DNA from: Siphonodentalium dalli
Lineage: Eukaryota; Mollusca; Scaphopoda; Gadilida; Siphonodentaliidae
Length of the DNA stretch: 64,000 bases
Reading direction: 5' to 3'
NCBI GenBank assembly: GCA_032622095.1
Contig: CP136066.1
Span: forward strand, 93,765,319-93,829,318
Under the pieces are notes generated by a model. That model was not told the DNA's origin. It made no database searches and was given only the letters and a program-made list of their open reading frames with translations. The position numbers and the translations under genes were made by a program. Below, piece after piece: positions 59,594 to 64,000 of the stretch (position 1 is its first letter; every line of letters begins with the position of its first letter).

Positions 59594-60463
59594 TTAAACA
59601 ATCCCTGGTGGAGGACATATCACTGGAGACAGAAAGATGGTATATTCAAGGATGTTCAGCTCGTCAGCCAGATTCAGCTAAATAGTTGTGGGATGTGTTA
59701 TTCTAAGGATGTGTTCTTCGCAAATGGTTTCTGAAGTGTGTTTTCTCTCATATGACTACTCTCATGCCCAATCGTTCAAGGCATTTAGTTTACTTGAAGA
59801 TTGGTCCCCTTCTCATTGTGAATTCATGTTTTGGGATCTCTTGGATCATCCCAGTTAGCTGGCGTCTGAATATTTCCTTGCTTTTTAATATATCTGATAA
59901 GTGGTTGTTTATATAATTATACATTGTTACATTTTCATGCTGTCAATCCAGGGTCCCCTGACAAAATTTAATACTTGAGTCACTAAAATGTTTGCCACTA
60001 AGTTTGCATTTCTCCTAGATCACTTGTTATCTTTTGGGTGCTGTATACACATCATCATTGCAAATCAAGACACAAAACTCCCAATTCGAAATTTTTGGGC
60101 AGGTCTCGTGCTTTCATGGTATGATATTTAGGTCATATATAGAGACACACGTGTGTTGGGACAGTTTAGCAACTAAAGCTTGAGAGTGTTGTTTTGGGAT
60201 GCTTATGCCAACCACCTGAGTGTGATAAACACAAACCATCTCAGCACGAATGCAGTTCTATATTTATCATATACCCCAAAATGATACTAACCAGATTCAT
60301 TGTGGTTGTCATTGTTTTTGCAACAATTTACGAACTTCAGCAGTGCCTGTCAATTGTGTCATGTTTTTGTGAAGATCATCCTAGATCAATCCGTTGAAAG
60401 TTATCACACAGTCTGGAGTCTTGAGGTGTATAATAGAAAAGGACTTATTTCTTCGTGGTTTTT

Positions 60464-61035
60464 AGCTTAACTTTGAGATATTGCCATGGGTTGGTCGTCC
60501 ATGCGTGTGTGTGAATTCATCAACAATTTCCTTTGGCACACCCAAATAGGCCACATCCGATTGTCACCAAATTTCATATGGATCCTCGGAGAGACCTCCA
60601 GATGATAGCTTGCCATTTTTTTCTGAGTTTCGTTAAAAATCATGGCCTCCCGCAGTCATCTTGGATTTCTAGTTTGTATCCATCGGCACATCACGAAGCC
60701 CACATTTATTGGAGAAATGTTTTGAAAATTTAACGGCATGTTTAGGATCATTTCTAGATATGGGGCTATCAAATTTAAACAAATTTTTATGTTAAAAAAT
60801 GGATGCTGTCAGCCATCTTGGATTTTACTCTTTACATGACTAAATACTTAAGCACACCCTACAGCCAGCATTTTTCATACAATTGATCTCAAACTTCATA
60901 TGACTCCTCAGGTTGACCACTACTATTGCCTAAACAATTAAACTTTCCGCATTCCTTATCGCTCCATTGACTGTAATGTGTGACTTGATTCCCTCTCAAA
61001 GTTGAGCTACAGTGTCATTGACACTTTCAGTTAGA
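60464..61035 (+). repeat. Family F element, copy 3
   Basis: It begins TTTTTAGCTTAACTTTGAG and ends GTTGAGCTACAGTGTCATTG then ACACTTTCAGTTAG, with about two diverged internal units (CATCTTGGATTTTACTCTTT). The ends match those of 40697-43317. Confidence 0.75.
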
Positions 61036-61080
61036 AATGTTGGTGACAGGAGGAGAGAAATGTTCAGTGTTTATCTTTAA

Positions 61081-61326
61081 CCCTTTCTATACTAAAGCAT
61101 TATTGCTGAGTAGTTATCCCTTAGAAAATGTTCAGATAATAAGTTCAACAAAGGTTGTTTTGTCGAACTTATTATCTAAACATTTCCATCAATAAATGGG
61201 AATCCTTCTGTAATTTTAGTTATCTGTCGTCTGCCTAATACCTGAACATCCCTGGCAAATAAATAATTGACCATTCCGATGTATACTTTTTGACTGACTA
61301 GGATAATCCATTTAGTATAGAAAGGG
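61081..61326. mobile_element. TTAA-CCCTTTCTATACT family copy
   Basis: TTAA at 61077-61080; the left end is CCCTTTCTATACTAAAGC, the right end TTTAGTATAGAAAGGG followed by TAAA. The ends are inverted over about 15 bp. Confidence 0.72.
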
Positions 61327-61454
61327 TAAAAAATAAATATTCATCATTCAGATGCCAAAACAAAGGGGACCCTGATTATACAGCTTCCATTGTCACCCAC
61401 TGTGAGAGAGAAAGAGCACTATGTTGTTGATTGTACAGGCAATGTCGGATTATA

Positions 61455-61635
61455 CAGTAATGCCCTAAATAATCGACCCCTTAACCAGTCGAAAATATGG
61501 CTTGTTGCCATTCATCGGAAAGCTCTGAGTGAGAGCTTTCCGATGAATGGCAACAAGCCATATTTCCGACTAATTCCTGAAAAATTACCCATAATTCTGC
61601 TGTGGTTAAGGAGTCGATTATTTAGGGCATTACTG
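61455..61635. mobile_element. Tc1/mariner-like hairpin MITE, best copy (181 bp)
   Basis: TA duplicated at 61453-61454 and 61636-61637; the ends CAGTAATGCCCTAAATAATC and its complement pair perfectly. The centre pairs GGCTTGTTGCCATTCATCGG with its complement. The left arm has a short internal deletion relative to the right arm. Confidence 0.88.
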
Positions 61636-61649
61636 TAGCTGCAATTTAA

Positions 61650-61901
61650 CCCTTTCATGACGGAAGCTGCATTGGTACAGCTTTAAATGTCCTGTGCCGG
61701 TGCATTCTCTTATAAATGCGAGTATCCCATAGGGAGCCTCGCATATATAAGAGAATGCACTGGCTTACATGGTCAAGGGAAATATTGTTAGGCCAATCTA
61801 TTCTCTTATATATGTGAGTCTCCCTAGATTCACATATATATAAGAGAATGCATTGGCACAGTGTTTTTGAAAAATTTCAGGAAGCTCCAGTCATGGAAAG
61901 G
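61650..61901. mobile_element. TTAA-type MITE with double GCATTCTC hairpin
   Basis: TTAA at 61646-61649 and 61902-61905; the ends are CCCTTTCATGACGGAAGC and CCAGTCATGGAAAGG. Both hairpins are present. It lies 10 bp after the Tc1-like MITE. Confidence 0.8.
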
Positions 61902-62306
61902 TTAAGTAAAGTCCATTCCAATTGGAATCCAGGGACGATCATGATAAATGGGTTGAGTAAATGAACACTCTTTTTATGGCTTTCGGGCACCTGTCCTTTA
62001 TCAACATAGTGAAAATTTACAATCACATCCTTACTTCAAGAACATTATATGGCTTATGAAACGAGTCATGATATGTTGTTGAATTAAAGTGTGATTATAA
62101 ATTTCCACTACAGAAAGAGTGTTTATTTAGTGAACCAATGTCAGATCAGTCTGTGTAACTCCATATCTATTATTTTTCAAAACGATATATTGATACAAGT
62201 TTTGTGTTCTCTATTTATTTAATATCTCAAAGAAAGGTAACCCCATTGGTCTTGAGTTTGAAAGTTCTCAGAATTCTTGGTAAGAGACAAGGAGAAGGCT
62301 CGATAT

Positions 62307-62415
62307 ATCCGTAATGCCCTAAATAATCGACTCCTTAACCACAGCAGAATTATGGGTAATTTTTCTGGATTTAGTCAGAAATATGGCTTGTTGCCATTCA
62401 TCGGAAAGCTCTCAG
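62307..62415. mobile_element. Tc1/mariner-like hairpin MITE, left half only
   Basis: CCGTAATGCCCTAAATAATC through GCCATTCATCGGAAAGCTCT, then unrelated sequence; the complementary half is missing. 62416-63483 shows no recognised feature. Confidence 0.7.
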
Positions 62416-63483
62416 TGATATCTAGTGAAGTAACGATGCTATACCAGTAAAGTTTGACATTTTACACTGACTTTCCTGATATTGCAAACTAAAAACTGAA
62501 CTTTTTTGTCTCTGTTAGATTATTGAGTTGGAATTTTTTTTCATGTTCTTCTTACTGTTATTTGAACATAACCAAGTGTCACAAAGGGATTATTTTTTAT
62601 TGGTCATGGAATGAAGAAACCGTTCTTGTTGTTGGTATTCAATGTACTTCACAGCAAAGATGGAATTTCACGATATAGAACAAGGTCACTGATAAAGTCA
62701 CCATTATATTTGCATCTGATTGTGTGAATTTTTAAAGGTGGGGTAGCAATGTGATAGAGAATGATTAATAACACAGAACACAACTTTTTATCTCAATGTA
62801 ACTACATTTAACCGAATGATAATTTTATACATGTGTGTGTCCATGTCTGCTAATAGATATAAGGGAGATTTAGATTGGAAAACTTAACTTCTCACATCAA
62901 GATACGATAGACTATAACTATGTGTGGCATGAACCTTTGCCCAATGAGCTGTGGAGTATAATCTGTTTTATAAGCTCTGTAAAACACTGAGGGAGTGAGG
63001 GTGAACTGTTATGCACTTACAGACTAGTAACCACCTCATATAACACAGACCATACTCTGTTACGTCTCATGCCCACTGTCAGTTAATGTTGCCAACAAAG
63101 ATTGTTACATGGACTCTAATTCGAATAGAACATAGCTGTCTCAAAACTTGATGGGCGAGTTTGAAGATTTCCAATCTAAACCTTCCTATTATGTGGTTAA
63201 ATATTCTGCACTGTATTCATTTGTTCCTATTATATTTGGCACTTTTGGAAATTACAAATTGCGTTTTGCGCAGTTTTGCAATGAGGTTTGTGATGAGCTA
63301 CATCATCTGCACTTTACTTTGCTTCTCAAGTTCATTTTGTAAATGCAAATTGTACAGCCATTAATTGTCATCACAGAGTGTGCAGTAGTCTCAGAACAAA
63401 GCATGAGTTTTGTCATATCCATGCATTTAAACTCTAAAAACTTCCATATTTTTTTTTATTTTGATGTCTGTAGTTTGTATGTA

Positions 63484-63665
63484 CAAGTTGAGTGTAAATA
63501 TAAGAAATGGATGTTGATTTTGTTGCGTTCCGTGGGGTATGGATGCAAGTTGGTCTGACATTTGTGGAACCCGTATAACACATAAAAATGTCAGACCAAC
63601 TTGCTTCCATTCTCCATGGAACGCAACAAAATCAACATCCATTTCTTATATTTACACTCAACTTG
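63484..63665. repeat. 182-bp hairpin (CAAGTTGAGTGTAAATATAA)
   Basis: Left CAAGTTGAGTGTAAATATAA pairs with the right end at 63646-63665. Pairing continues through GGATGTTGATTTTGTTGCGT and GCAAGTTGGTCTGACAT to a loop near 63575. The pattern is a palindromic MITE; the overlapping frames on both strands are artefacts. Confidence 0.85.
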
Positions 63666-63714
63666 CAGATAAAAAAGAGCTTTTAGTGCCCATTTTGAAC
63701 GATATTATGTTATC

Positions 63715-63945
63715 ACATTTAGTTTCTCTATATCCCCAAATTCACAGATGACAAAATACACAATCGTTGTGCCCAACGGATGCACATCACCATCTTCACC
63801 ATCTGGGAACTTAAAATCTGAGTCTAGGTCTTCCATAGCAGATGAGGCCATGTAGAATGAGGTCCCCAGAGGGCGAATTTGGTGACTCATGCTCACTGCA
63901 AGGTAGCATCACCAAGTTCACCCTTTGGGGACCTCATTCTGCAAA
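63715..63945. mobile_element. GAGGTCC-hairpin MITE, last copy
   Basis: The module (TTTAGTTTCTCTATATCCCC to about 63840) is followed by a hairpin with arms GAATGAGGTCCCCAGAGGGC and CCCTTTGGGGACCTCATTC. 63946-64000 is unassigned. Confidence 0.78.
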
Positions 63946-64000
63946 GCTCATTCTGTATGGCTCCATATTTTCAGGCCTGGACGTTTGTGTATGGAGAGTG

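Overview
The window is eukaryotic, intron-rich, AT-rich genomic DNA from an animal. It is dominated by DNA transposons, short hairpin elements and tandem repeats. The style (many TTAA- and 8-bp-duplication elements, long TCTG/TCCG arrays, repeats carrying 'uncharacterised' protein remnants) suggests a marine invertebrate, most likely a mollusc. That assignment is inference, not proof.

One host gene spans most of the window on the + strand. Nine coding exons (4566-5114, 6850-7489, 8661-9813, 15225-15399, 19804-19924, 21092-21876, 44070-44180, 44489-44577, 49928-49970) have matching GT/AG borders and compatible phases. Together they give 3666 nt, which is 1221 codons plus a stop. The product is a long Gln/Asn/Pro-rich and RG-rich protein with an acidic-to-basic coiled segment and a C-terminal RRM. 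It reads as an RBM33 (RNA-binding protein 33) orthologue whose first exons lie upstream of the window.

The introns and the 3' flank are a transposon graveyard with some fresh arrivals. Window start to 3195 is a decayed hAT element. An apparently intact autonomous hAT (11712-14403) has perfect 17-bp terminal inverted repeats, a perfect 8-bp target duplication and an uninterrupted 653-codon transposase on the minus strand; it sits in the intron between exons 3 and 4. Non-autonomous hAT-like elements with recognisable target duplications lie at 22138-23138, 30302-31447 (6 bp only), 45849-48086, 48357-49415 (a foldback) and 54357-55113. piggyBac-like TTAA elements lie at 50582-51737 and 51831-52023, and several short families share TTAA-CCCTTT ends. 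A Tc1/mariner-like hairpin family (TA-CAGTAATGCCC) and a GAGGTCC hairpin family recur from end to end.

The 22-kb intron between exons 6 and 7 holds the most complex structure: a 10.9-kb element (32694-43638) with about 1.5-kb inverted arms. Its pre-insertion site can be read from a paralogous copy at about 19030. The arms carry remnants of an uncharacterised high-copy coding family. The loop carries a 42-bp minisatellite and a compound (TCTG)n-(TCCG)n microsatellite of more than 1 kb, and the right arm is interrupted by a 2.6-kb satellite-bearing element. Between RRM exons 7 and 8 lies a dead tandem duplicate of exon 8, part of which could be used, in another frame, as a 51-nt in-frame cassette exon.

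Downstream of the stop codon at 49970 I see no further host gene, only transposon families and tandem repeats up to the window end.
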